Of a stretch of DNA of 64,000 nt, positions 25,193-33,062 are shown piece after piece; within the stretch, counting starts at the first letter, position 1, and the number at the start of each line of letters is the position of its first letter. The notes beneath the pieces were generated by a model. That model made no database searches, was not told the DNA's origin, and saw only the letters and a list, made by a program, of their open reading frames with translations. Source of the DNA: JACKFB01 sp041389525 (GTDB lineage: Bacteria > Myxococcota_A > UBA9042 > PHBI01 > JACKFB01). The stretch covers positions 18,139 to 82,138 of the forward strand of contig JAWKRR010000033.1 in assembly GCA_041389525.1 (NCBI GenBank), written 5' to 3'. The position numbers and the translations under genes were made by a program.

Positions 25193-26129
25193 CCCCATCA
25201 TCGAGGTCGCCGACCTCTCCCGCCGCTTCGGCGCCTTCACCGCCGTCGACTCGGTGTCTTTCCAGGTCGAGCGCGGCGAGATCTTCGGCTACCTCGGCGC
25301 AAACGGCGCCGGCAAGTCCACGACCATCCGCATGCTCTGCGGCCTGCTCGAACCCAGCTCCGGCCAGGCCCGCGTCGCCGGCTACGCGCTCCCCGAGCAG
25401 GCCACCCGCGTCAAGTCCTCCATCGGCTACATGTCCCAGAAGTTCTCGCTCTACACCGACCTCGAGGTCGCCGAGAACCTCGCCTTCTTCGCCGGCGCCT
25501 ATGGCCTCCGCGGCGCCCGCAAGAAAGCCCGCATCGCCTACGCCCTCGAGGTCGCCGGCCTCACCGACCGCCAGCGCGTGCTCACCCGCGACCTCCCCGG
25601 CGGCATCCGCCAGCGCCTCGCCCTCGCCTCCGCCCTCCTCCACGAGCCCCCCCTCATCTTCCTCGACGAGCCCACCGCCGGCGTCGACCCCGCCTCCCGC
25701 CGCGCCTTCTGGCGCCTCATCCGCCAGCTCGTCCGCGACGGCACCACCGTCTTCGTCACCACCCACCACCTCGACGAAGCCGAGTACTGCGACCGCGTCG
25801 GCCTCATGGTCGACGGCCGCCTCGTCGCCCTCGACACCCCCGACGGCCTCAAGCGCGACCACGTCCCCGGCACCATGCTCTCCATCGGCGGCGACCTCGC
25901 CCCGGCCACCCTGCGCTCCGTTTTGCAAGGCCGCGACGGCGTCTTCGACATCCAGCCCTTCGGCCGCGCCGTCCACGTCCGCCTCCAGGGCCCCCTCGCC
26001 GACCCCGCCGCCATGGCCCGCGTCCTCACCGACGCCGGCCTCACCCCCGGCGAGATCACCCCCACCGAACCCACCCTCGAAGACGTCTTCCTCACCCTCG
26101 CCGCGGGCTCGACCCGCCAGCACGCATGA
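25185..26129 (+). CDS. ABC transporter ATPase 2 of the efflux pump
   Basis: 314 residues. Walker A GANGAGKSTT, Q-loop YMSQKFSLY, signature LPGGIRQRLALA (Pro in place of the usual Ser), Walker B LIFLDEPTAGVDP and an intact switch His in VTTHHLDEAEYC. C-terminal regulatory region after about residue 225. It is the partner of the preceding ATPase; together they make an asymmetric heterodimer. The coding sequence is extremely GC-rich at third positions. Confidence 0.93.
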   Translation: MADPIIEVADLSRRFGAFTAVDSVSFQVERGEIFGYLGANGAGKSTTIRMLCGLLEPSSGQARVAGYALPEQATRVKSSIGYMSQKFSLYTDLEVAENLAFFAGAYGLRGARKKARIAYALEVAGLTDRQRVLTRDLPGGIRQRLALASALLHEPPLIFLDEPTAGVDPASRRAFWRLIRQLVRDGTTVFVTTHHLDEAEYCDRVGLMVDGRLVALDTPDGLKRDHVPGTMLSIGGDLAPATLRSVLQGRDGVFDIQPFGRAVHVRLQGPLADPAAMARVLTDAGLTPGEITPTEPTLEDVFLTLAAGSTRQHA

Positions 26130-26184
26130 CAGGATCATCGAAAATAGCTGCCGGGCGCCTCAACCACCCCGCCGGCCGACTCGA

Positions 26185-26236
26185 CCGTCCGCAACCGCTG
26201 CGAGATAGCGAGTGGTATCTCTCGGATTGCGGACGG
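26185..26236. repeat. Strong two-part hairpin between ATPase and permease genes
   Basis: CCGTCCGCAA (26185-26194) pairs perfectly with TTGCGGACGG (26227-26236), and an inner stem GAGATA (26202-26207) pairs with TATCTC (26216-26221) around an 8-base loop. It lies in the only gap of any size in the efflux operon (26130-26292). It could be a processing site, a partial terminator that lowers permease expression, or a remnant of a repeat element. Confidence 0.6.
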
Positions 26237-26272
26237 CCGATTCAGCTCGGCGGTGCGGCCGATTCACCTCGG
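26234..26272 (+). repeat. 17-bp direct repeat before the first permease gene
   Basis: Two copies, 26234-26250 and 26256-26272, match at 16 of 17 positions (CGGCCGATTCA, then G or C, then CTCGG) with a 22-base period. The first copy shares its opening bases with the right arm of the hairpin. They are placed 20-60 bases before the permease start, where a second promoter or operator could lie. Confidence 0.55.
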
Positions 26273-26292
26273 CCCATATTTCCGATGAACCT

Positions 26293-27414
26293 GTGAACGG
26301 CCTCCGCCGCGCCATCGCCATGGCCCTCAAAGAGGTCATGCACATCCTCCGCGACCGCCAGGTCCTGGTCTTCGCCCTCGGCATGCCGGTCCTGCTCCTG
26401 CTCCTCTTCGGCTACGCGGTCTCCTTCGACGTCGAGAACATCCCGCTCGCCGTCGTGGACCAAGACCGCACCTACGAGTCCCGCGAGCTCGCCCGCGCCT
26501 TCACCTCCGGCGACACCTTCGCCCTGGTCGCCGAGACCCCCGACGCCGCCGCCGTCGAGACGCTCTTCCGCCGCAACGTCGCCCGCATCGCCCTGGTCAT
26601 CCCCCGCGGCTACTCCCGCGCGCTCGGCCGCGGCGAGATGGCCGAGGTCCAGCTCCTCGCCGACGGCTCCGACAACACCACGGCCTCAGTCGCCCTCGGC
26701 TACGCCACAGCCCTCGCCTTCAGCGTCAGCCAGCGCGCCCTCGCCGACACCCTCAGCGCGTCCACCCCCCCGCTCACCGCCCGCGTCCGCACGCTCTTCA
26801 ACCCCGGCCTCGAGAGCGCCATCTTCCTCGTCCCCGGCCTCATGGTCCTCATCCTCGTCATCATCGCCGTCATGCTCACCGCCCTCACCATCGCCCGCGA
26901 ATACGAGCGCGGCTCCATGGAGCAGCTCTTCTCCACGCCCATCGGCCGCCTCTCCATCATCTTGGGCAAGCTCGCCCCCTACTTCGTCCTCGGCCAGATC
27001 CAGGTCCTGCTCACGCTCACCCTCGGCGTCGCCCTCTTCAACGTCCCGGTCAACGGCAGCCTGCTCCTCCTCTTCGCCGTGGCCTCGGTCTTCCTCCTCG
27101 CCATGCTCATGCAGGGCCTGCTCATCAGCGTCATCGCCCGCAATCAGATGCTCGCAAGCCAGCTCGCCCTCCTCTCCACCGTCCTCCCGGCCCTGATGCT
27201 CTCCGGCTTCATCTTCCCCATCGAGAACATGCCCCCGCCGCTCCAGGTCATCGCCAACATCCTCCCCCCCATGCACTTCGTCCGCGCGCTCCGCGCCATC
27301 CTCCTGCGCGGCAACGGCCTCGCCGTCATCTGGCCCGACGTCCTGGCCCTCGCCGCCTTCTTCATCGTGCTCCTGACCCTCGCCACCCGGCGCTTCCGCA
27401 GGACCCTCGCATGA
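26293..27414 (+). CDS. ABC-2 permease 1 of the efflux pump
   Basis: 373 residues from GTG at 26293; an ATG nine codons later is the main alternative, and no strong ribosome site distinguishes them. One N-terminal helix (VLVFALGMPVLLLLLFGYAVSF) is followed by a large extracytoplasmic domain (VDQDRTYESRELARAF...). A C-terminal bundle of five helices follows, with the ABC-2 motif EYERGSMEQLFSTPIGRLSIILGKL. Such proteins (YbhS/YhhJ type) form the inner-membrane channel with a second permease. Ends in a 4-base overlap with that gene. Confidence 0.9.
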   Translation: MNGLRRAIAMALKEVMHILRDRQVLVFALGMPVLLLLLFGYAVSFDVENIPLAVVDQDRTYESRELARAFTSGDTFALVAETPDAAAVETLFRRNVARIALVIPRGYSRALGRGEMAEVQLLADGSDNTTASVALGYATALAFSVSQRALADTLSASTPPLTARVRTLFNPGLESAIFLVPGLMVLILVIIAVMLTALTIAREYERGSMEQLFSTPIGRLSIILGKLAPYFVLGQIQVLLTLTLGVALFNVPVNGSLLLLFAVASVFLLAMLMQGLLISVIARNQMLASQLALLSTVLPALMLSGFIFPIENMPPPLQVIANILPPMHFVRALRAILLRGNGLAVIWPDVLALAAFFIVLLTLATRRFRRTLA

Positions 27415-28562
27415 CCCTCCCCGGCCAGCTCGCCGCCCTGCGCGCCATGATGTTCAAGGAGGTGCTGCAGACCGTCCGCGACCCCCGCCTCGCGGTCATG
27501 CTGGTCATCGGCCCCCTGCTGCAGCTCACGCTCCTAGGCTTCGCCGTCAACCTCGACATCGACCACGTCCCCACCGTCATCGCCGACCAGGACCGCACCC
27601 CCCAGAGCCGCGCCATGGCCCGCGAGATCACCGCCGGCGACGCCTTCGACCTCGTCCGCACCACCCCCGACGCCAGCGACGCCATGGCCGCCGTCACCCA
27701 AGGCGAGGCCCCCGTCGCCCTCATCATCCCCCGCGGCCTCGCCGAAGACCTCGCCACCGGCCGCCCCGCCAGCCTCCAGGTCCTCGTCGACGGCGGCGAG
27801 CCCAACCGCGCCATGATCGCCCAGAACGCCCTGACCGCTTACGCCACCGGCCTCTCGGTCAAAATCGCCAGACAGCGCCTGGCAAATCGCGCCGCCTCCA
27901 TCGGCCAAGCCCCCCGCCTCGGCGCCACCTCGGTCGTCCCCCGCGTCTACTACAACCCCACCCTCAACAGTCAGATCTACTTCGTCCCCGGGGTCGCCGC
28001 GACGCTGCTGATGACCATCATCTTAGCCGTCACCGCCATGGGGATCGCCCGCGAGCGCGAGGTCGGCACCCTCGAACAGGTCCAGGTCACCCCGATCTCA
28101 CCGACGGCCCTGGTCCTCGGCAAATCCCTCCCCTACGCCGCCCTCGGCTTCCTCGACCTCATCCTCGTCATCACCGCCGGCGCCCTGGTCTTCGACGTCC
28201 CACTCCGCGGCTCCCTCCCCCTCGTCGCCCTCGGCGGCATCCTCTACCTCCTCAGCACCGTCGGCATCGGCCTCCTCGTCGGCACCCTGGCCCGCACCCA
28301 GCAGCAAGCCTTCATGGTCGCCTTCATGATCATCCTGCCGGCCATCATCCTCTCCGGTTTCATGACCCCAGTGGCCAACATGCCCACGTGGTTACAGCCG
28401 CTTACGGCCTTCAACCCCATGCGCCACTTCGTCGACATCCTCCGCGCCATCCTGCTCAAGGGCGCGACCATCACCGACATCGCGCCCCAGCTTGTCGCCC
28501 TCGTCGGCATCGGCAGCGTCCTCTTCGGCAGCGCCATCCGCGGACTGCGCCGCACGATGTAG
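27411..28562 (+). CDS. ABC-2 permease 2 of the efflux pump
   Basis: 383 residues. Same plan as the previous gene: N-terminal helix (VMLVIGPLLQLTLLGFAVNL), external domain (IADQDRTPQSRAMAREI...), then five helices with EREVGTLEQVQVTPISPTALVLGKSLPY. It resembles YbhR. Start overlaps the first permease stop (ATGA at 27411-27414). Last gene of the operon; the exported compound cannot be read from sequence, but this pump type usually handles cationic or hydrophobic drugs. Confidence 0.92.
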   Translation: MTLPGQLAALRAMMFKEVLQTVRDPRLAVMLVIGPLLQLTLLGFAVNLDIDHVPTVIADQDRTPQSRAMAREITAGDAFDLVRTTPDASDAMAAVTQGEAPVALIIPRGLAEDLATGRPASLQVLVDGGEPNRAMIAQNALTAYATGLSVKIARQRLANRAASIGQAPRLGATSVVPRVYYNPTLNSQIYFVPGVAATLLMTIILAVTAMGIAREREVGTLEQVQVTPISPTALVLGKSLPYAALGFLDLILVITAGALVFDVPLRGSLPLVALGGILYLLSTVGIGLLVGTLARTQQQAFMVAFMIILPAIILSGFMTPVANMPTWLQPLTAFNPMRHFVDILRAILLKGATITDIAPQLVALVGIGSVLFGSAIRGLRRTM

Positions 28563-28679
28563 CTGCGCGGGTCAACCCGAGGTCACAGCCGCCATTTTCA
28601 TCGCGCTTGTCGGCCCGGCGGTTGTTTGGCTAGAGTCCGCCCCATCCCCCGATCGGCCATCGAATTCACGGGAGGCGCC

Positions 28680-30236
28680 ATGCCGCCGCTCGACCCCGGC
28701 TCGCCCTCCGCGCGTGCGGCCGCGATTCACGAACGCGCTCTCGAAGTCGCTGGCGAGGCCGAGCTCTGGCTTGACCCGTTCGGCGTCGTCACGTGGGCCG
28801 GCGCCGCGGTCGAGCGCCTGCTTGGGCGATCCGCCGAGACCCTGGTCGGCCACGCCCTGGGCGAGCTGCTGGGCGACCTCGTCGTCACCGCCTTCCTCGA
28901 GCGCCTCGAGCGCGACGGCGAGTACAGCGGCACCGTCAGCCTCACCACCGCCAGCGGCGAGCTGGTCCAGGCCGATCTCCGCGGTTTCCCAGCCGGCCCC
29001 CACGCGCCCGCCGGCGTCTGCTACGTCGCGGTCGTGCGCGCGATGCCTGGCCAGACGCGCATGCACACGCTGCTGCACCACCTCGTCGAGGGCACCGCGT
29101 CCGCCACCGGCGAGGCCTTCTTCGACGCGCTGGTCCGCGAGCTCGCCCGCGCCCTCAAAGTCCACTGGGCCTTCGTCGCCGAGGTGGACGCGGCGAGCGG
29201 CGAGGCGGCCATCCGCGCCATCTGGGGCGGCGACTCCCTGGGCGAGCCCTTCCGCTACCCGCTGGCCGGCACCCCATGCGAGCGCGTCGTCGCCGGCACC
29301 CTCTGCCACTTCCCGGGCGGCGTCGCCAACCTCTTCCCAGACGACCTCTGGCTCACCGAGGCCGGCGTCGAGAGCTACATGGCCATCCCGCTCTTCGGCG
29401 CGGACGGCGAGACCGTCGGCCACCTGGGCATCATGGACACCGGCCCCATGGTCGACGACACGCTGCAGGTCTCGTTTCTGCGCATCTTCGCCGCCCGCGC
29501 CTCGGCCGAGCTGATCCGCCTCCGCGACGCCGCCGCCCTGGCCGAGACAGCCCGCGAGCTGGCCCGCTCCAACGAGGAACTCACCCGATTTTCCCAGGCG
29601 GCAGCTCACGATCTGCAGCAGCCCCTGACCCAGATCATGGGCTTCATCGACCTGCTTCAGGTCGAGCTGGGCGCCGACCTCACCCCCCGCCGCGCCCGCT
29701 ACATCGAGTCGGTCGCCGACGGCTCCCTGCGCATGTCCCGACTCATCGACAGCCTCCTCGCCTACGCCCGCGCCGGCGGCTCGCGCCTCGAAATGGCCCA
29801 GTGCGCGCTCCGCGAGATCGTCGAGCTCGCCCAGCAAAACCTCGCCACCGACATCAGCGCGGCCGGCGCTCACATCGAGGTCGGCCCGCTGCCTACGCTC
29901 GAATCCTCGGCACAGAGCCTTCTCCGCGTCTTCCAAAACCTGCTGGCCAACGCCATCAAGTTCCACCAGGGCTCGCCCCGTATCAAGATCAGCGCCCACG
30001 GCGTCCCCGGAGGCTGGGCCATCGAGGTCACCGACGACGGCATCGGCATCGACCCCGCCGACCACGAGCGCATCTTCGACGCCTTCGAGCGCGTCCATGG
30101 GCGCGCCCAATATCCCGGCAGCGGCATCGGCCTCGCGACCTGTCGCAAGCTGATCGAGCGCCTCGGCGGCGAGCTGCGGCTGCGCTCAGCGCCAGGCGCG
30201 GGCAGCACCTTCACCGTCGTGCTGCCCACGCCCTAG
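28680..30236 (+). CDS. Orphan PAS-GAF sensor histidine kinase
   Basis: 518 residues, soluble. Start MPPLDPG has GGGAGG four bases upstream; a longer in-frame version has no ribosome site. Domains: PAS (about 20-125), GAF (about 135-285, AIWGGDSLGEPFRYPLAGTPCERV and FGADGETVGHLGIMDTGPM), HisKA with the phospho-acceptor in AAHDLQQPLTQIMGF near 325. The HATPase has N box LLANAIKFH, G1 DDGIGID and G2 GSGIGLATCRKL. The HisKA/HATPase type resembles light- or redox-sensing phytochrome-like kinases, but no chromophore Cys is evident. No response regulator gene is adjacent. It converges on the DUF1328 gene. Confidence 0.92.
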   Translation: MPPLDPGSPSARAAAIHERALEVAGEAELWLDPFGVVTWAGAAVERLLGRSAETLVGHALGELLGDLVVTAFLERLERDGEYSGTVSLTTASGELVQADLRGFPAGPHAPAGVCYVAVVRAMPGQTRMHTLLHHLVEGTASATGEAFFDALVRELARALKVHWAFVAEVDAASGEAAIRAIWGGDSLGEPFRYPLAGTPCERVVAGTLCHFPGGVANLFPDDLWLTEAGVESYMAIPLFGADGETVGHLGIMDTGPMVDDTLQVSFLRIFAARASAELIRLRDAAALAETARELARSNEELTRFSQAAAHDLQQPLTQIMGFIDLLQVELGADLTPRRARYIESVADGSLRMSRLIDSLLAYARAGGSRLEMAQCALREIVELAQQNLATDISAAGAHIEVGPLPTLESSAQSLLRVFQNLLANAIKFHQGSPRIKISAHGVPGGWAIEVTDDGIGIDPADHERIFDAFERVHGRAQYPGSGIGLATCRKLIERLGGELRLRSAPGAGSTFTVVLPTP

Positions 30237-30253
30237 TCCGAGACCTCGACCCG

Positions 30254-30433
30254 TCAGAGCAGGTCGCGCGAATTGCCGCGCATGGCGCTGCCGACCATCG
30301 AGAGGACGAAGAGCACCAGAAAGACGACAAAGAGGATCTTCGCGATCCCCGCCGCCGCCACGGCGATCGTCGTAAAGCCGAACACCGCGGCGATAACCGC
30401 GACGACAAAGAACATGAGTGGCCAACCCAACAT
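30254..30433 (-). CDS. DUF1328 small membrane protein
   Basis: 59 residues, MLGWPLMFFVVAVIAAVFGFTTIAVAAAGIAKILF..., two membrane helices separated by a short turn. The GFTTIAVAAAGIAKILFVVFLVLFVLSMV pattern is diagnostic of the YtjA/DUF1328 family. AGGGAG six bases before the ATG selects this start over one seven codons earlier. Family members are often stress- or envelope-induced; the role is unknown. Confidence 0.9.
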   Translation of the reverse strand: MLGWPLMFFVVAVIAAVFGFTTIAVAAAGIAKILFVVFLVLFVLSMVGSAMRGNSRDLL

Positions 30434-30798
30434 GACGAGCTCCCTTTCGCCCAAGCGGGATTGCGCGGGGCGGCATCCAGAGTCTTAGCAAGCACAGTGC
30501 CAACCTCGTAGACGCCGCAGGATCTCGGGCTGTGCTGCCTCAAAGTGCCGACCGCCGGGGCGATTCGATGCAGATTGGGGCAATATGCCTCAGATCGCAT
30601 TTGCCATCGGTGCGGCGTCGGGTGCCGACCGCGCGATTCGTCAGGTGCCATCAGGCGGTTCGCGGTCGCGTCGCGGATAGGGAACTGCCGCCATCGTTTC
30701 AGGATCGCGCATCCAATCCTGGCTTTTCAGTCCAGACGCGGCGACGATGAAGCTGGCGTCGCCGGGGATTTGGGTACCGACGTCAGAGAGGAGCCCTT
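30434..30798. other. 365-base gene-free region before the GAF gene
   Basis: Less GC-rich than its surroundings and without a convincing reading frame. It must hold the divergent promoters of the DUF1328 and GAF genes. Near its right end CGGCGACG (30739-30746) and CGTCGCCG (30757-30764) form an 8-bp stem with a 10-base loop, in the likely leader of the GAF gene. I saw no clear -35/-10 pair. Confidence 0.5.
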
Positions 30799-31386
30799 AT
30801 GGCGAAGTCTGCGGTATCAGCGGAAGAGTCGACGCGTCTGCGCGCCCTGCGCGCCCTTGAGATCCTCGACACTCCCGACGAGGAACGCTTCGATCGCTAC
30901 ACGCGATTGGCCCAGCGGCTGTTCGGCACGCCGGTGGCGCTGTTGAGCCTCGTCGATGAGACGCGGCTCTGGTTCAAATCGGCCGTGGGCATGGGCGTGC
31001 GCGAGATACCGCGGCAGTTTTCATTTTGCGGGCACGCGATATTGGGACTCGACGTCATGGTCGTTCAGGACGCTCGCGAGGACGGGCGTTTCGAGCGAAA
31101 TCCGCTGGTGACCGGCGAGCCATACATTCGTTTCTACGCGGGCGCGCCAGTCCACGCGCCGGCGGGTGAGGCCATCGGGAACCTGTGCGTCATCGACTTC
31201 GCGCCGCGCGCCTTCTCCCACGAGGATCTCACGCTGCTCGCGACCCTCGCCGAGCTCGTCGAGCACGAATTTGGCGCGGCGTGTCCGGTCCCGCTGAGCG
31301 ACGCGCAGCAGGCCGTCTATGAGTCCTTGCTGGACGAGGCCGATATTCGCGAGGCGCTGTCCGGGGCGCTGTCCGAACGCGCGTAG
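30799..31386 (+). CDS. GAF-domain protein
   Basis: 195 residues; AGAGGAG seven bases before ATG. The opening ALRALEILDTPDEERFDRYTRLAQRLFGTPVALLSLVDE followed by WFKSAVG, FCGHAIL, and YAGAPVHAPAGEAIGNLCVID is the standard GAF sensor that usually precedes kinase or GGDEF domains. Here it stands alone with a 35-residue helical tail. It may be a signalling input subunit or a GAF regulator; no output domain is encoded next to it. Confidence 0.9.
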   Translation: MAKSAVSAEESTRLRALRALEILDTPDEERFDRYTRLAQRLFGTPVALLSLVDETRLWFKSAVGMGVREIPRQFSFCGHAILGLDVMVVQDAREDGRFERNPLVTGEPYIRFYAGAPVHAPAGEAIGNLCVIDFAPRAFSHEDLTLLATLAELVEHEFGAACPVPLSDAQQAVYESLLDEADIREALSGALSERA

Positions 31387-31425
31387 CCGCGGCTGCCGGC
31401 ACGGCGATTGCACTCCACGCCGGGC

Positions 31426-32073
31426 ATGAAAGCACATCACGCTATTATCGTGTGGCTCGCGGCGATCGGCCTGAGCCTTGGCGCGTGCTCGGGCTCCGGC
31501 TCTGAGGGCGCAGACTCGAAGACCGCGGCGGCGAGCGAGGGCAGCGGCGACGCGTGCTCGTGGCGGCGCCCGGACATGAGCCTGAATCCGGGCTACGCCC
31601 TGGTCTGGGGGACCGTGGACGCCTTCGCGGGGATGGACAAGGTCCTGTGGATCAAGTCCGAGAGCGACGCGTTTCAGGAGCTGCTGGAGTCGGTGACGGA
31701 CTATGCGGGCAAGCTGGCCGAGACGCTGGAGGAGCTCGACGAGCGCGACGACACCATCGACTTGAAGGCGCCGGCGATGCCGAAGGTCATCGAGGACGCG
31801 CGCATCAGCCTGGGCGAGGACATGAAGGAGACGGTCGGCGGTCTGGTCAGCGGGGCGGACGGAGCTGAACTGGAGCGCACGCTGCTCATGGCGCTGGACC
31901 AGGGCCTGTCGGAGTCGCGGGCGGTCGTGCGCGAGCTCGCGCGGCGCGAATCGAGCAAGGAACGCCACGGGATCTTGGCCGAGGCAGACGTGAAGCTGGG
32001 CGAGCACGTGCGGGCGGTGAGGCGCCAGCTTGTGGCCCGGCACTACCGCACCAGGACGCCCGAGGGGGAGTGA
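31426..32073 (+). CDS. Secreted lipoprotein, helical
   Basis: 215 residues from ATG 31426; a TTG six codons earlier is possible. Leader MKAHHAIIVWLAAIGLSLGAC has a strong lipobox and is followed by a Ser/Gly/Ala tether. The mature domain is mostly charged helix (FQELLESVTDYAGKLAETLEELDERDDTI, LERTLLMALDQGLSESRAVVRELARRE). No family recognised. It converges on the HEAT-repeat gene with 15 bases between stops. Confidence 0.75.
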   Translation: MKAHHAIIVWLAAIGLSLGACSGSGSEGADSKTAAASEGSGDACSWRRPDMSLNPGYALVWGTVDAFAGMDKVLWIKSESDAFQELLESVTDYAGKLAETLEELDERDDTIDLKAPAMPKVIEDARISLGEDMKETVGGLVSGADGAELERTLLMALDQGLSESRAVVRELARRESSKERHGILAEADVKLGEHVRAVRRQLVARHYRTRTPEGE

Positions 32074-32088
32074 GGGCCGGGGTCGGTG

Positions 32089-33048
32089 TCAGCGCCCGCG
32101 AGCTGGGGTCGACGACTTCGTCTTCGCAGGCGTGGCCTTGGCAGGCGCTGGCGTGGACTTCGCGGGCGCAGGCGTGGTCTTCGCGGGCTCGGCGGGCGCG
32201 GGCTCGGCGGGCGCGGGTTTGGCCGGGCGCTTGAGCTTCGCCAGCGCCTCGGCGGCGTACTCGCGCACCGTCTCGTCGGGGTGGCGCAGCAGCGTCTCGA
32301 TGGCGCCGATGGACTGGCGGTCGTCCAGCGCGCCCAGGGCGTAGGCCGTCGCCGCCAGGGCCTTGGCGTCCTTCTCCTCGACCAGGTGCTTTCGCAGGGC
32401 GGGGATGGCGGTGGGGTCGCCGATCTGGGCCAGGGCCATGGCCGCGTAGCCGCGCACCTGGGCGTGGATGTCCTGGTCGACGCGCTCCAGCAGGGCCGCC
32501 GTGGCGCGCTTGTCCTGGGTCTCGCCGAGCGCAGCGGCGGCGTGGGCGCGGACGTCCTCGTCCAGGTCGCGGCAGGCGGCGATGAGGCCCATGACCGCCG
32601 CCGGGTCCTTGAGCGCGCCCAGGGCGACGGCGGCGGCGAAGCGCACGTTGAGGTCCTCGTCGGTCAGCGCCTTCAAAAGATCAGGCGTGGACGCGCGATC
32701 CGCCAGGGCGCCGAGGGCAAACGCAGCGGCGGCGCGCACCCGGACGGCCGTGTCGCTCAGGCGCGCAGTCACCGCCTCGCGGGCCGCGGGGATGGGGACC
32801 TCGCTGAGCACGCCGAGGGTCCAGAAGCGCACAAGCTCGTCGGGGTCGGTCAGGTGCGGGCCGAGCGCGGGCCAGAGCGCGGTCGGCCCGCGCGCGATCA
32901 ACGCCCGGGCCGCCGGGCAGGTCTCGATGCTCTCGCAGCCAGGCAGCGCCCGCGCGAGGTCGGCCACGGTCTGCGGCACCTCGTCGGCGCGGGCTGCCGA
33001 GGCCATCAGGAGCGCTGTGGCGAGGGTCGCGGCGGCCAGTCGAATCAT
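32089..33048 (-). CDS. Periplasmic HEAT-repeat protein
   Basis: 319 residues. Signal peptide MIRLAAATLATALLMASAARA, then about seven HEAT/PBS-lyase-type repeats from 60 to 260, each close to 31 residues (DEDVRAHAAAALGETQDKRATAALLERV; AQVRGYAAMALAQIGDPTAIPALRKHL). The tail is a Lys/Pro/Ala repeat (KPAPAEPAPAEP, APAKSTPAPAKATPAK) of about 50 residues, suited to span or bind the cell wall. AGGAAA six bases before ATG sets the start. It begins 14 bases after the TPR-PEGA-barrel gene, so both form one operon; a scaffold role is inferred. Confidence 0.85.
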   Translation of the reverse strand: MIRLAAATLATALLMASAARADEVPQTVADLARALPGCESIETCPAARALIARGPTALWPALGPHLTDPDELVRFWTLGVLSEVPIPAAREAVTARLSDTAVRVRAAAAFALGALADRASTPDLLKALTDEDLNVRFAAAVALGALKDPAAVMGLIAACRDLDEDVRAHAAAALGETQDKRATAALLERVDQDIHAQVRGYAAMALAQIGDPTAIPALRKHLVEEKDAKALAATAYALGALDDRQSIGAIETLLRHPDETVREYAAEALAKLKRPAKPAPAEPAPAEPAKTTPAPAKSTPAPAKATPAKTKSSTPARGR

Positions 33049-33062
33049 CAGGCGTTTCCTAG

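Noticed and set aside
23887..26208. A 773-codon frame overlapping hlyD and both ABC ATPase genes
   Set aside because: Pro/Arg/Ser-rich out-of-phase frame caused by extreme third-position GC; the true frames carry all ABC motifs.
28680..30236. Bacteriophytochrome
   Set aside because: PAS-GAF-kinase order and kinase type fit, but there is no PHY domain and no recognisable chromophore-binding motif.
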